Assembly: GCF_018389385.1 (NCBI RefSeq)
Contig: NZ_CP062698.1
Coordinates: 1,863,501 to 1,927,500, forward strand
Origin: Anthocerotibacter panamensis C109
GTDB lineage: Bacteria; Cyanobacteriota; Cyanobacteriia; Gloeobacterales; Anthocerotibacteraceae
Length of the DNA stretch: 64,000 nt
Direction of reading: 5' to 3'
Shown: positions 53,345-62,543 of the stretch, piece by piece
How the letters are laid out: each line of letters opens with the position of its first letter
How positions within the stretch are numbered: the stretch's first letter is position 1
Notes under the pieces: model-generated
The model's database searches: none
What the model saw: only the letters and a program-made list of their open reading frames with translations
What the model was told of the DNA's origin: nothing
Translations under genes and position numbers: made by a program

Positions 53345-54394
53345 ATGCGCATTCTCTTCAATGGCAGTTATCTGAGCTTGCCCCAGACGGGCATTGCTAC
53401 CTATTGCCGTAACCTGCTCTATCACTGGCAGCATCTCAGCCCTGGGCTTGTCGCCTACTTGCCTGTGGACCGAGGCTGGGAGGAGTTTCCCGGCTTCCGG
53501 CCTGTGCCCCGGACCAACCATCTGACACGCCTCTTATGGAACCAAGGGCACGGGCTACGGCTCTCTGCTTATGGAGATGTGGTTTTTCATCCGGTGCCGG
53601 AGGGCGGTTGGACCCGAGCCAGGAACGTAGTCACCGCGCACGATGTCATTCCCTTGCGCTACCCTCAGTTCTACCCGCGCAAACTGGCCTATTTCCGCCA
53701 TTGGGTCCCCCTCTCCCTACGCTGTGCCCGACACATTGCCGCAGATTCCGACCAGACAAAGGCTGACCTCATGGAGTTTTATAACCTCCCCCCTGAGCGC
53801 ATCACCGTCATTCCCTTGGCCTATGACCGCGCCCACTTCCGCCCCGAGGCGAGCCATGAACCCCTGGTCCCCTATCTGCTATATGTCGGTTCTCATGAAC
53901 CCCACAAAAATCTGACCACCCTCCTCTCGGCTTTTCGCACGTTGAGCCGACAATGGCCGGGGGAACTGTGGATCGGAGGCCGTTTTGACCCCCGCTACAC
54001 TCCCTCCTTGCAGGCCATGGTCGAGGGTTACCGCGTGCGCTGGCTGGACTATGTGGCCTACGCCGAGTTGCCGGACCTCTACCGCAGGGCCACTGCCTTT
54101 ATTTTCCCCAGCCTCTATGAGGGCTTTGGACTACCGATCCTGGAGGCAATGGGCTGCCGGACCGCAGTGGTCGCCGCCCATATTCCAGCGCTGAGGGAAG
54201 TGGGTGCAGATGCGGTTCACTATTTTGAAGCCCAGTCGGTGGCTGACCTGACCCAGGCTTTGCGAGCGGTCATCGAGGACACAGCCTATCGCGCGCATCT
54301 CCAGGACCGGGGGCTAGCGCGGGCTCAGGAATTTGATTGGGCCAGGACTGCTGCCTTGACCCTCTCGCTGTGTCAGACCGTGGCGGGCAGTTAG
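53345..54394 (+). CDS. GT4-family glycosyltransferase
   Basis: 349 residues from ATG 53345, which follows the previous stop codon by one base. The C-terminal Rossmann half has the GT-B/GT4 features: YVGSHEPHKNLTTLLSAF, the glutamates of PSLYEGFGLPILEAM, and ALREVGADAVHYF. It transfers a sugar from a nucleotide donor, probably in exopolysaccharide or surface glycan assembly with the nearby Wza-type protein. It overlaps the convergent next gene by four bases. Confidence 0.9.
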   Translation: MRILFNGSYLSLPQTGIATYCRNLLYHWQHLSPGLVAYLPVDRGWEEFPGFRPVPRTNHLTRLLWNQGHGLRLSAYGDVVFHPVPEGGWTRARNVVTAHDVIPLRYPQFYPRKLAYFRHWVPLSLRCARHIAADSDQTKADLMEFYNLPPERITVIPLAYDRAHFRPEASHEPLVPYLLYVGSHEPHKNLTTLLSAFRTLSRQWPGELWIGGRFDPRYTPSLQAMVEGYRVRWLDYVAYAELPDLYRRATAFIFPSLYEGFGLPILEAMGCRTAVVAAHIPALREVGADAVHYFEAQSVADLTQALRAVIEDTAYRAHLQDRGLARAQEFDWARTAALTLSLCQTVAGS

Positions 54395-54861
54395 GGCTTG
54401 GGAGCAGGGGCGGGATCGGGCGGGGTGACGAGCGTCCGGCTCGGGTCATCGGGGGCGAGTTTGGGACGCGGTTGGTAGACAAAGATTACATACCCGATCA
54501 AGGCAGCGATCAGGACAAAGGTTGCGGTGTTAAAGATGCCCGCTCGGTATTCGTAGGCGCGATAAAAAAATAACCAGGGAAATTTCCCGCTCAGATAGGA
54601 GCGTAGATTCTTGTCTTGCCCCGCTTTGAGAGGACCGTTGGGGTAGTCCTTCATAAAAACTTGAAGGGCTTGCTCCCGAGTTCCTCCCGCAAGCTGTACC
54701 CACATGTTGTAATCGCCGAGGAGTTGCTCTCGGGCATTGACCACTGCTTCGTCGTCGTCATAGAGCCAACCAGGGCCAATATATTCTGGCTTTTTAGGCT
54801 TGGGTTGGGCCTCCTGTGCCGTCTCAGTCCCCTCTTGAGGGTTCTGCTGTGCTTCACTCAT
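54391..54861 (-). CDS. Small membrane protein of unknown function
   Basis: 156 residues from ATG 54861 (behind AGGT); ATG 54978 would add 39 residues. A charged, Pro/Glu-rich N-terminus is followed by a soluble motif (YIGPGWLYDDDEAVV, DYPNGPLKAGQDKNLRSYL), one or two membrane helices (~105-130) and a proline-rich end. I do not recognise the family. Confidence 0.6.
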   Translation of the reverse strand: MSEAQQNPQEGTETAQEAQPKPKKPEYIGPGWLYDDDEAVVNAREQLLGDYNMWVQLAGGTREQALQVFMKDYPNGPLKAGQDKNLRSYLSGKFPWLFFYRAYEYRAGIFNTATFVLIAALIGYVIFVYQPRPKLAPDDPSRTLVTPPDPAPAPKP

Positions 54862-55053
54862 GGGTCTACCTGGATGAAATTTCCCTTTCCCAATGGTACC
54901 GCGCACCTCCGGGAGCAGGTCATAGATAAACGTTTTTCCTGAACCGTAAAATTTACGTACCGCAGCGGATAGCGACATGAAATGGCTACCCGTTCTGTGT
55001 GCGGCATAAGCGCGGGCGCATGGAGTCCGTTTGGTTTTAGATTGCCCTAGGTT

Positions 55054-55296
55054 CTAGATCGTTCTAGCTAAGGATAGACGGCTAAAATTTCGGCTGAGAT
55101 TCGTCCTGCTGCCATCAGCCCCAAGGTCATGCCCACAGTCACCCGCTATAAAATAGTCTGATTGCTCGATATCCAAGCTCTGTAGCGCCACTGAAACCGC
55201 CCGTAGCGCCAATAGTTTCACCTCGTCATACAGCTTTGGGGATTTATAGAGTAACGCCAGATTATTGAGGCTAGAGATGACATCGGGGTGCTCTGT
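55054..55296 (-). pseudogene. Relic of a kinesin-light-chain-type TPR gene
   Basis: Just past the Uma2-like stop codon the minus strand is open for about 78 codons and encodes HPDVISSLNNLALLYKS, the hallmark of NB-ARC/kinesin-light-chain TPR units, then decays (RAVSVALQSL) before TAG at 55056-55054. No start and only about one repeat remain, so this is a fragment of a once longer gene. Confidence 0.6.
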
Positions 55297-56153
55297 TAAT
55301 CTAGTTCAATTCCCAATTCCCGCAGACGTTGGGCTAACTGTCGCGCCTGCTCTTCTGCTCTGAGTCGCTGTTGTTGCTCTTGTTCAATCTGCTCTTCTGC
55401 TCTGAGTCGCTGTTGTTGCTCTTGTTCAATCTGCTTTTCTGCTCTGAGTCGCTGTTGTCGCTCTTGTTGAACCTGCTCTTCTGCTCTGAGTCGTTGTTGT
55501 CGCTCTTGTTGAACCTGCTTTTCTGCTCTGAGTCGTTGTTGTCGCTCTTGTTCGGCGCGTTCTTTGCCTGTGGGCAGTACCATTCCCTCGCGGTCACACC
55601 AACGCAACCACAGGTCGTTACGCTCCTCAAATACTCCCTGCCACAAACTCAAACCTAGCCCCACCTGCTCCAACCACGGCTTAGCCAACGGCTCTAGGTG
55701 CGTCCCCCGCAACTCAAACACCTGTAGAAGTGGACCCCCCAACTGCTGCTGTGCATCAAACACTACGTAGTAACTCACGCGCATCTGCGCGTAGTCGTTT
55801 AACTTACTGCCCAACTCATTGCCTTTTAGGTTAGACACCAATTCAATCACTACTTCTGGTGGCTTGCCAAATTCCCAAACGAAATAGGAACGGTTGTTAT
55901 GCTCCCACCAATTCTGCGCTACCTGTACGTCCAAACTGAGAAATACATCCGGCACCACGGGCGGCTGAGTAGCTCGGGCGAAAACTCCTACATTGGCTGC
56001 GGCCAAGAAACTGCGTCCCGGCATCCAAGAACTATACAAAGCCTCGGTCAATAGGCGCTGTTGTTTCTCCGAGGGGAGGTTGTCCACGGGGGTGTCGTCC
56101 TCAGTGATGAGGGTGCTGCTGTCGGTTTCTAGGCTCAATTTGTGGTCAGGCAT
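55296..56153 (-). CDS. Uma2/DUF820-type nuclease-fold protein with coiled-coil tail
   Basis: 285 residues from ATG 56153 (GGAG upstream). The DUF820/Uma2 fold shows PDVFLSLD, PPEVVIELVS, KLNDYAQMRVSYYVVFD, with the D, E and K of the PD-(D/E)XK type. The C-terminal ~85 residues are a charged coiled coil built from five 14-residue repeats (RLRAEEQIEQEQQQ and variants). These genes are abundant in cyanobacteria; the function is unknown and mobility is suspected. The tail length would vary by repeat slippage. Confidence 0.85.
   Translation of the reverse strand: MPDHKLSLETDSSTLITEDDTPVDNLPSEKQQRLLTEALYSSWMPGRSFLAAANVGVFARATQPPVVPDVFLSLDVQVAQNWWEHNNRSYFVWEFGKPPEVVIELVSNLKGNELGSKLNDYAQMRVSYYVVFDAQQQLGGPLLQVFELRGTHLEPLAKPWLEQVGLGLSLWQGVFEERNDLWLRWCDREGMVLPTGKERAEQERQQRLRAEKQVQQERQQRLRAEEQVQQERQQRLRAEKQIEQEQQQRLRAEEQIEQEQQQRLRAEEQARQLAQRLRELGIELD
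55347..55556. repeat. Tandem repeat, five copies of 42 bp
   Basis: Units begin at 55347, 55389, 55431, 55473 and 55515, and keep the reading frame of the Uma2-like gene. Neighbouring units differ by only a few bases (CTC/TTC, TTGC/TCGC, TCAAT/GAAC), showing recent expansion. Confidence 0.85.
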
Positions 56154-56322
56154 GGCTGTACTCCAAAAGCCCACACTCTAAAATAACCCACCTTAATGTG
56201 GGTTCGGTTTAAGCTGGGAGTCAGTCAGTCTTTCCGTGCGTCGAACTCACGCTCCCTAGTTTCTGCTTTCCAGGAAGTTTAGATAATTAATCGTAGTTCC
56301 CCAAAAAAAGGATAAGAACTCG

Positions 56323-58020
56323 TTAACGCTTTTGCTTCTCTTTTTGGCGGGCTTTTTTCTCGGCGGCACGGATGGCTTTTTCGGAGGCTTCGGCTTCGAG
56401 GCGGGCTTTTTCTTTTTCCTCGGCAATCTTGTCTAAATAATAGGCATAGTTTCCTTCGTACACATGCAACTGACCGTCGCGGATCTCGACGATTTTATTG
56501 GCGACTTGGGAAATGAAGTAGCGGTCGTGGGAGACGATAATGGCGGTCCCATCGTAGTTCTGGAGGGCTTCCTCAAGCGTTTCTTTAGCCGGGATGTCAA
56601 GGTGGTTGGTAGGCTCGTCTAGGATCAATAAATTTGCGGGGACAAGGAGCATCTTGGCAAGGGCGAGGCGGGCTTTCTCTCCACCACTGAGGGCACTGAC
56701 TTTCTTAAAGACGGTATCACCGCTGAAGAGGAAACGTCCGAGTAACGTACGGACCTCTTCATTGGTCCATGTGGGCACAACGTCGTGGACGGTGGCGATT
56801 ACCGTCTGGTTGAGGTCGAGGGCTTCGGCTTGATTTTGCTCAAAGTAGCCAGGGATGACGTTGTGTTCCCCAAGCCGCACACGCCCCTCCAACGGTTCCT
56901 CCCGGCCCATCATCAGGCGCAGGAGGGTGGATTTACCCGCTCCATTAGGACCCAACAGGGCAACGCGGTCCCCGCGCTCAAGCAACAGATCCGCTCCCAA
57001 AAAGAGAATCTTCTCGTCGCACATATAGGTCAAATCTTTAATCACTACGACTTCGCGACCACTGCGCGGAGCGGGCGGGAAGCGAAAATGTAGCGTTCGT
57101 ACACTGCCCTCGGGGGCTTCGATGCGTTCGATTTTCTCCAGTTGTTTTTCGCGGCTCTTCGCCTGGGTGCTGCGCGTGGCACTGGCCCGGAAACGGTCCA
57201 CGAAGGTCTGCTGGCGCTCTAATTCTTTTTGTTGGCGCTCGTAGGCTCCCATTTGGGCCGCCCGTAGCTCCGCTTTGGTGGTCAGATAGGTGCTGTAGTT
57301 GCCCAGATAGGTGGTGGAGGTGCCCCGCTCGGTCTCGACAATCTGCGTACACAGGCGGTCAAGGAATTCCCGGTCGTGAGAGACGATAACCATCCCAGTG
57401 GTGAGTCCCTTGAGGTAGATCTCCAGCCAGGTGATGGTCTCAAGGTCGAGGTGGTTAGTCGGTTCGTCCAACAGCAAGATGTCGGGTTTTTGCAGCAGGA
57501 TTTTTCCCAATCCCATACGCATCTGCCAGCCCCCGCTAAAGGTGCTCACCAGCCGGTCTGCGTCGTCAGGAGCAAAGCCCATCTCCGGGAGAATCTTATC
57601 GATTCGCGTCTCTAGCCCATAGCCGCCTAGGTCTTCAAATTCTCCTTGCAAACGGCCCATACGGTTGAGCAAATGGTCCAACTGTTCGGGGCTGGCCGCT
57701 TCTAGGTCGCGGTGGACTTCGGCTAATTCCTGCTGTACCCGGTTTGCGTCCTTGAAGACAGTCCAGAACTCTTCACGCACCGTGCGCCGGGGGTCTACTT
57801 CAAATTCCTGGTTGAGGTAGCCGATATGTAGGCTGGCAGGACGGACGACCTGACCTGAAGTCGGTTCGACGGCTCCGGTAATAATTTTTAGTTGGGTGGA
57901 TTTGCCTGCCCCGTTGGCACCTACCAAACCGATGCGGTCCCCGGTCTTGACTTCCCAGGTCACATCCTTGAGCACTTCGCCCGTCGGATAAATTTTACTG
58001 ACATGTTCCAGGCGTAACAT
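56323..58020 (-). CDS. ABC-F family ATPase (EttA/Uup-like)
   Basis: 565 residues from ATG 58020. Two ATP-binding cassettes without membrane domains: Walker A GANGAGKST and GPNGAGKST, signature motifs TFSGGWQMR and ALSGGEKARL, Walker B LLLDEPTNHLD and LILDEPTNHLD. The region between them (~240-310) is the P-site tRNA interaction motif linker. The basic end (KKARQKEKQKR) is typical. These act on stalled ribosomes; an Uup- or YdiF-type role is likely. Confidence 0.92.
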   Translation of the reverse strand: MLRLEHVSKIYPTGEVLKDVTWEVKTGDRIGLVGANGAGKSTQLKIITGAVEPTSGQVVRPASLHIGYLNQEFEVDPRRTVREEFWTVFKDANRVQQELAEVHRDLEAASPEQLDHLLNRMGRLQGEFEDLGGYGLETRIDKILPEMGFAPDDADRLVSTFSGGWQMRMGLGKILLQKPDILLLDEPTNHLDLETITWLEIYLKGLTTGMVIVSHDREFLDRLCTQIVETERGTSTTYLGNYSTYLTTKAELRAAQMGAYERQQKELERQQTFVDRFRASATRSTQAKSREKQLEKIERIEAPEGSVRTLHFRFPPAPRSGREVVVIKDLTYMCDEKILFLGADLLLERGDRVALLGPNGAGKSTLLRLMMGREEPLEGRVRLGEHNVIPGYFEQNQAEALDLNQTVIATVHDVVPTWTNEEVRTLLGRFLFSGDTVFKKVSALSGGEKARLALAKMLLVPANLLILDEPTNHLDIPAKETLEEALQNYDGTAIIVSHDRYFISQVANKIVEIRDGQLHVYEGNYAYYLDKIAEEKEKARLEAEASEKAIRAAEKKARQKEKQKR

Positions 58021-58179
58021 CAAGGGTCTCCAGGAAGTGAGGCCCCAGGTCGGGGACCATAGGGATTGTAACAAATTCTTAATAGGTACGGGGAATTCCT
58101 TTCTTGTAAATAAAGAGCGCAGCAAAAAATAGACCTAGTGGTGCGGAGGATAGCTGATGCTGTCGCCTATGGGTACGGG

Positions 58180-59169
58180 CTAGGGGGTCTTAGCCGCAGG
58201 AGCAGAGAAGGCTGTCTTGACGAAACCGATATCGTAGAGCCGCTGGAAGGCGCGTTTGCCTAAATCGCGGTCAACGCCTTGAGAGACAACAATGCGGACT
58301 AAAAGAGGAACCGAGAGTTCCGGCTTGCCTTGGGCTTGGTGGGTGACCGCTAGTTGATAGCTCGCTTCGTCCCGGCGGACAGCGGCAGTCAGAGCCATGC
58401 GTTTCTCTTCATCGGCGATGCGTGTATCAATCCCGTTGAGCGATTTGGCGAGCGACTCGTGAAACGTCGAGATCTGGTTGAGCATCGTGACCGCCTGAGA
58501 GGTCTTGTCCACGGCCATAGCGAAGTCACTCGCCTGGGAAGCCTTCTCAGCAATTTCCAATAATTGATTGGCTGCCGCCATGCTCAAAATGCTCGTTTCG
58601 CCTTCCAGTTGGCGTGGCTGCGGGGTCGCAGGGGCCGCGGGTACATTTCCGCCATAGGGCGTTTTGACAAAGCCTAGTTCATAAAGCTGTTGAAAAGCAG
58701 CCTGACCGAGGGTACGGTCAATGCCCTGGGATGCTACTACCCGGACCAGTAGAGGCACGGCGAGTTCCGGTTTGCCCTGGGCGCGATGGATGACCGCTAG
58801 CTGGTAACTGGCCTCGTCGCGCTTGATAGCGGCGGTCAGGGCTTGCTGCTTGCTCTCTTCGGAAATACGATTGTCGATGCCGCTCAGCGCCTTGGACAGG
58901 GATTCCTGGAAGGCAGAGATCTGGTTGAGCATGGTGACCGCCTGGGTCGCCTTGTCAACTCCTAGCGAAAAATCATTGGCCTGAGCCGCCCGTTGGGCCT
59001 CTTGGATCAAGGCATTGGCTGCTGCCAGACTGAGAATACTCCGCTCGCTATCGACGGAGACTACAGGCTGCTGCTGCTGGTCAGGGGTTACGGCGGCCTG
59101 GGCCTGGGCTGACACCCCCGGACACAGCCACAAACCCATCACACAGGCATTCCACCATAACTGTTTCAT
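58180..59169 (-). CDS. Secreted protein with an internally duplicated domain
   Basis: 329 residues: signal peptide (~1-24) and two copies of a ~130-residue helical domain (~40-175 and ~185-320). Both copies begin SILSxAAAN and contain QAVTMLNQIS, KRDEASYQLAV or RRDEASYQLAV, AQGKPEL and GFVKT. The linker between is Pro/Ala-rich. It looks like an in-frame tandem duplication of a small cyanobacterial secreted protein of unknown function; it may form helical bundles in the periplasm. Confidence 0.75.
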   Translation of the reverse strand: MKQLWWNACVMGLWLCPGVSAQAQAAVTPDQQQQPVVSVDSERSILSLAAANALIQEAQRAAQANDFSLGVDKATQAVTMLNQISAFQESLSKALSGIDNRISEESKQQALTAAIKRDEASYQLAVIHRAQGKPELAVPLLVRVVASQGIDRTLGQAAFQQLYELGFVKTPYGGNVPAAPATPQPRQLEGETSILSMAAANQLLEIAEKASQASDFAMAVDKTSQAVTMLNQISTFHESLAKSLNGIDTRIADEEKRMALTAAVRRDEASYQLAVTHQAQGKPELSVPLLVRIVVSQGVDRDLGKRAFQRLYDIGFVKTAFSAPAAKTP

Positions 59170-59286
59170 AGGAAACCGAACCTTATGACCAGTTTTCCCA
59201 CGATACTATTTTGACCTACCCCTTGGGAAGCATTAGGCTACACTGTATACGCACACCGGCCTGTTAAAATCGACATAAGGCGGGGC

Positions 59287-61608
59287 TTGGGTTATGGCAT
59301 CTTGATGAAAAAACCTATCCCACTAAAGTTTAAAACCTGGAAATGCCGCTGGCCTGCAATGGGTCTGTCGTTTTTAGGGTTGAGTTCGTTGTTGTGTGCC
59401 TTGGGCTGGCGCATGGTCAACGAACCTCAACTCACCGTCGGAAGTTTTGCGCCTGAAACCATCCTGGCTCCGACCGATGCTGTCGTCATTGACCAGGAAG
59501 CGACCACGGTCGCTCGGGAGAATGTACGCCAACAGAGTATTCAGATTTTTCAAAACCTGGAAGACCGCAACGGACGGGTACTCCAGCGCCTAGAGGGGAC
59601 CTTACAGGAAGGGGATGGGCTTTTTGCTAGCTTGGGTGCTCTTCCTTATATGAATACAGCACTGGTCTCGACAGCCCATCAACAGGCCCTGAGAGCCCTC
59701 TCCTCTGCCACCTGGAGTGCGCTCAAGGCCAACCTGAGCGAGAGCGACCCGCCCGATAGCCTGGACCCAGACTTGATCAAGACCCTTGAGCGGCTCTCTC
59801 AGAACCGCCCTGCTCCGGTGGTCGCTGAGGCTCTAGCCCAAATTGAGGAAGCCCAGACCCGCTACCGCACAGCGATGCGACTATTGGCTTCGGCCCCAGC
59901 CAGTTTCACCCCTGAGACCCTCGAACTCACCCCCCAGCAGTGGGAGCAGGTGCGTCAGTCGAGCGTACAGGTCAGCCGCCAACTCCTGGCGGTAGGAATC
60001 ATTCCCGGATTGCCCGAGGAACTGCGCCTACGGGGCATCAATGCTCTCATCGACCCTCGGATCAACGGGATAAGCCGTCGCCTCATCACGGACCTTGTAT
60101 CTGCGGTGGTGGAGCCGAACCTCAAGGTGGACCGCTTCGCCAGCCTCATTGCCACGGACCTGCAAGCCCAATCGGTCAGTCCGGTCACGATACCCATCAA
60201 GCAGGGGCAACTCTTGATCCAGCAGGGTCAGCCTGTCACCCCTCGCCTCTTCGCCATTCTTGATCAGTTGAGCCTTACCAAGCGTCAAGTCAATGGGTGG
60301 GGCGTGTTCGGACTCGCCAGTCTCTTGCTCACGATGGCGATGGCCTTCCGCTGGGGACAAAAACTTCTCCAGGTCTCCCTCCAACTCAAAGACCTAGGGC
60401 TGCTCCAGGTCTTAGCTTTGACAACAGCACTGGCGGGTACGCTCCTGCCTGAAGGTTGGTCGCAACTGATTCCTTTGGCCCTCTTGGGACTCCTCGTCGG
60501 CAACTACTACGGTTCACGCCTCGGAGTCCTGACGGTGGTCTGTCTAACTCCACCGCTTCTGTTTAGTTGGAGCCTGACCCATCCTTGGACTGCCCTCCTG
60601 CCGATTGTATCGGGGGGTATTGTGGCCGCTATCCTTGTAGACTCGGTCCGCTCTCGGGCACAGATTGCCCTAGCGGGAGTAGGGGTAGCTACGGTCCAAA
60701 CTGCGCTACACCTGATGCTGGCTCTTTGGAGTCGGGGCTGGGCGGGCTGGGAAGAGCATCTGGCCCTCCCGGCTCTGTTTTATCTCGGAGGGGGACTGCT
60801 GTGGAGCGTGGTTGCACTGGGTTTGAGCCCCTATCTAGAAACCATTTTTGACGTGGTTACCCCGGTGCGCTTGGCCGAACTCTCCAACCCCAACTGCGGT
60901 CTACTGAAGCGGCTGGTGACTGAGGCTCCGGGGACGTATCAGCACACGTTGTTTGTGGCAAATCTAGCGACAGCGGCAGCTCAAGTGCTGGGTGACAATG
61001 CAGACCTTGTCCGGGTGGGTACGCTCTATCATGACATCGGCAAAATGAAGCGCCCCCAGTACTTTATCGAGAACCAGATGGGCCTGCCCAACCCTCATGA
61101 CCAGATGGATGACCCGTGGCATTCGACCCAGATCATCCGCGATCATGTGACAGACGGGCTCAAACTCGCCAAGCAATATAAGCTACCTCGGGTGATCCGC
61201 AACTTTATTCCCGAGCATCAAGGCACGATCTTGATTGCCTATTTCTACCATCAGGCCAAGCAGAGTAACGAACGCGAGGTACACGAAGAGGATTTTCGCT
61301 ACAGTGGACCCACCCCTCAATCCCGAGAGACAGGGCTTGTCATGCTGGCAGACGCCTGTGAGGCAGCCCTGCGTTCGCTCAACAACGCCCCCGGCAGCGA
61401 CCCTTACGGCATGGTCCGCCGGATTATTCAGGCGCGGTGGGCGGAGGGGCAGTTAGCCGATTCGGGCCTCAAAGAGCATGAACTCGACACCATTGCCTGT
61501 ACCTTCATCAAGGTCTGGAAGGAGACCAACCACCGCCGCATCCGCTACCCCAATCAACCGGGCGGCGTCGAACTGAGGCGTAGGAATCTGGCCTCTCAGT
61601 CTGCATAG
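59287..61608 (+). CDS. 7TM-HD phosphohydrolase, PgpH/YqfF-like
   Basis: 773 residues from TTG 59287 (AAGG at 59277; ATG 59305 is an alternative). An N-terminal membrane helix precedes a large extracytoplasmic region (~50-330) and then about seven membrane helices (~345-520). The cytoplasmic HD domain has HTLFVANLA, LYHDIGKM, HSTQIIRDHV and IPEHQGT. In Firmicutes, PgpH degrades c-di-AMP; the cyanobacterial protein probably does the same, controlling osmotic and potassium balance. Confidence 0.9.
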   Translation: MGYGILMKKPIPLKFKTWKCRWPAMGLSFLGLSSLLCALGWRMVNEPQLTVGSFAPETILAPTDAVVIDQEATTVARENVRQQSIQIFQNLEDRNGRVLQRLEGTLQEGDGLFASLGALPYMNTALVSTAHQQALRALSSATWSALKANLSESDPPDSLDPDLIKTLERLSQNRPAPVVAEALAQIEEAQTRYRTAMRLLASAPASFTPETLELTPQQWEQVRQSSVQVSRQLLAVGIIPGLPEELRLRGINALIDPRINGISRRLITDLVSAVVEPNLKVDRFASLIATDLQAQSVSPVTIPIKQGQLLIQQGQPVTPRLFAILDQLSLTKRQVNGWGVFGLASLLLTMAMAFRWGQKLLQVSLQLKDLGLLQVLALTTALAGTLLPEGWSQLIPLALLGLLVGNYYGSRLGVLTVVCLTPPLLFSWSLTHPWTALLPIVSGGIVAAILVDSVRSRAQIALAGVGVATVQTALHLMLALWSRGWAGWEEHLALPALFYLGGGLLWSVVALGLSPYLETIFDVVTPVRLAELSNPNCGLLKRLVTEAPGTYQHTLFVANLATAAAQVLGDNADLVRVGTLYHDIGKMKRPQYFIENQMGLPNPHDQMDDPWHSTQIIRDHVTDGLKLAKQYKLPRVIRNFIPEHQGTILIAYFYHQAKQSNEREVHEEDFRYSGPTPQSRETGLVMLADACEAALRSLNNAPGSDPYGMVRRIIQARWAEGQLADSGLKEHELDTIACTFIKVWKETNHRRIRYPNQPGGVELRRRNLASQSA

Positions 61609-61636
61609 GCTCCCGAGCCCCTCGCTCTTGCTTGAG

Positions 61637-62134
61637 CTACTTCTGGGGTGCTGTGGTGGCTGTTCCGACTACGGTTAAAGTCCCGACCATCCCTGCGCCT
61701 TTGTGCGGCTGACAGTAGAATGTGTAGGTGCCCGGTTGCGCCTGTGGAACCGTAGTGATATAAAAATTTCCAGGTTTACTGAGCAGTTTCTTCTGGGTCA
61801 TAGCCTGCGCTGAAGCTGGGTCTGGGGAGCCCTCAGCCGGGAAGATGACGTTGTGGGGACCGGCTTTATTCATCACCCACTTGATCTTGTCTCCAGGTTT
61901 GACCGTGAGCTTGTTGGGGGCAAAGATGAGTTGGCCTTTGTCACTCCCCATCTTGACCTCGGTTCCGTCGGCAGGCGTTGGGGAGGAAGGAGCCTGACTG
62001 GTCGTAGTAGGTTCAGGCGGGGCTGGGGGCTGGGGGCTGGTCGTGGTGGTTTGTTCTGGTTGAGGTCCCCCGCCACAGGCGACGAGTAGGACTAGCAGTC
62101 CACCAGTCAGTACAAATCGCAATTGCCGAACCAT
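61637..62134 (-). CDS. petE: Plastocyanin with lipoprotein signal
   Basis: 165 residues. The N-terminus is a lipoprotein signal with lipobox LVAC and cysteine 20, then a Thr/Pro/Gln-rich linker to ~58. The cupredoxin domain has all copper ligands: H94 (GPHNVIF), C141 and H144 (YCQPHKGAGM) and M149. Plastocyanin carries electrons from cytochrome b6f to photosystem I. A lipid anchor would tether it to the membrane, unlike ordinary soluble plastocyanin. An auxiliary blue-copper protein is an alternative. Its start ATG 62134 has GGAGAG upstream. Confidence 0.87.
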   Translation of the reverse strand: MVRQLRFVLTGGLLVLLVACGGGPQPEQTTTTSPQPPAPPEPTTTSQAPSSPTPADGTEVKMGSDKGQLIFAPNKLTVKPGDKIKWVMNKAGPHNVIFPAEGSPDPASAQAMTQKKLLSKPGNFYITTVPQAQPGTYTFYCQPHKGAGMVGTLTVVGTATTAPQK

Positions 62135-62543
62135 GGAAATCTCCTCTCTAAACTTTGTCTATTTCATAATCCCTTATCCAAAATGTCAGAACTACAGGCC
62201 ATCGACCAATGGCCTCAGTGCATAAATGTTTGCCAATGAGCGTAAATCCCGCAGGGGTGTGGACGTATTCCTATTCAAGCCATACGGAAATTACGGAGAA
62301 ACAGGGACTAAGCATTCATATTTTGTAGCTTAAGCTACTGGTCATTGCACTTCCTACGGGTTTATACTTACAGGGACACTTGGTTTCCAAAGTGGTCTCG
62401 TTCAAGCCCTCCACTAGGGGTGATGGGTCGTGCAATAGCTTTTCTAGAAGCTATAGCGTCCTAAGCCCCTCAAAACGTGGTCGTGTTTGTCTGTGATCTC
62501 ACGGTGCCCCCCCTAACCGCTAAGAGGCTGCAAAGACAACCCT
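62135..62543. other. Divergent intergenic region with two palindromes
   Basis: No gene is seen between plastocyanin and the CTERM-like gene. Two perfect or near-perfect palindromes stand out: GTAGCTTAAGCTAC at 62325-62338 and ATAGCTT(N6)AAGCTAT at 62435-62454, both containing AGCTT/AAGCT. They may be paired operator sites for a dimeric regulator of the divergent genes. Confidence 0.4.

Noticed and set aside
55371-55658. Leu/Phe-rich plus-strand repeat frame
   Set aside because: Antisense shadow of the 42-bp repeats in the Uma2-like gene.
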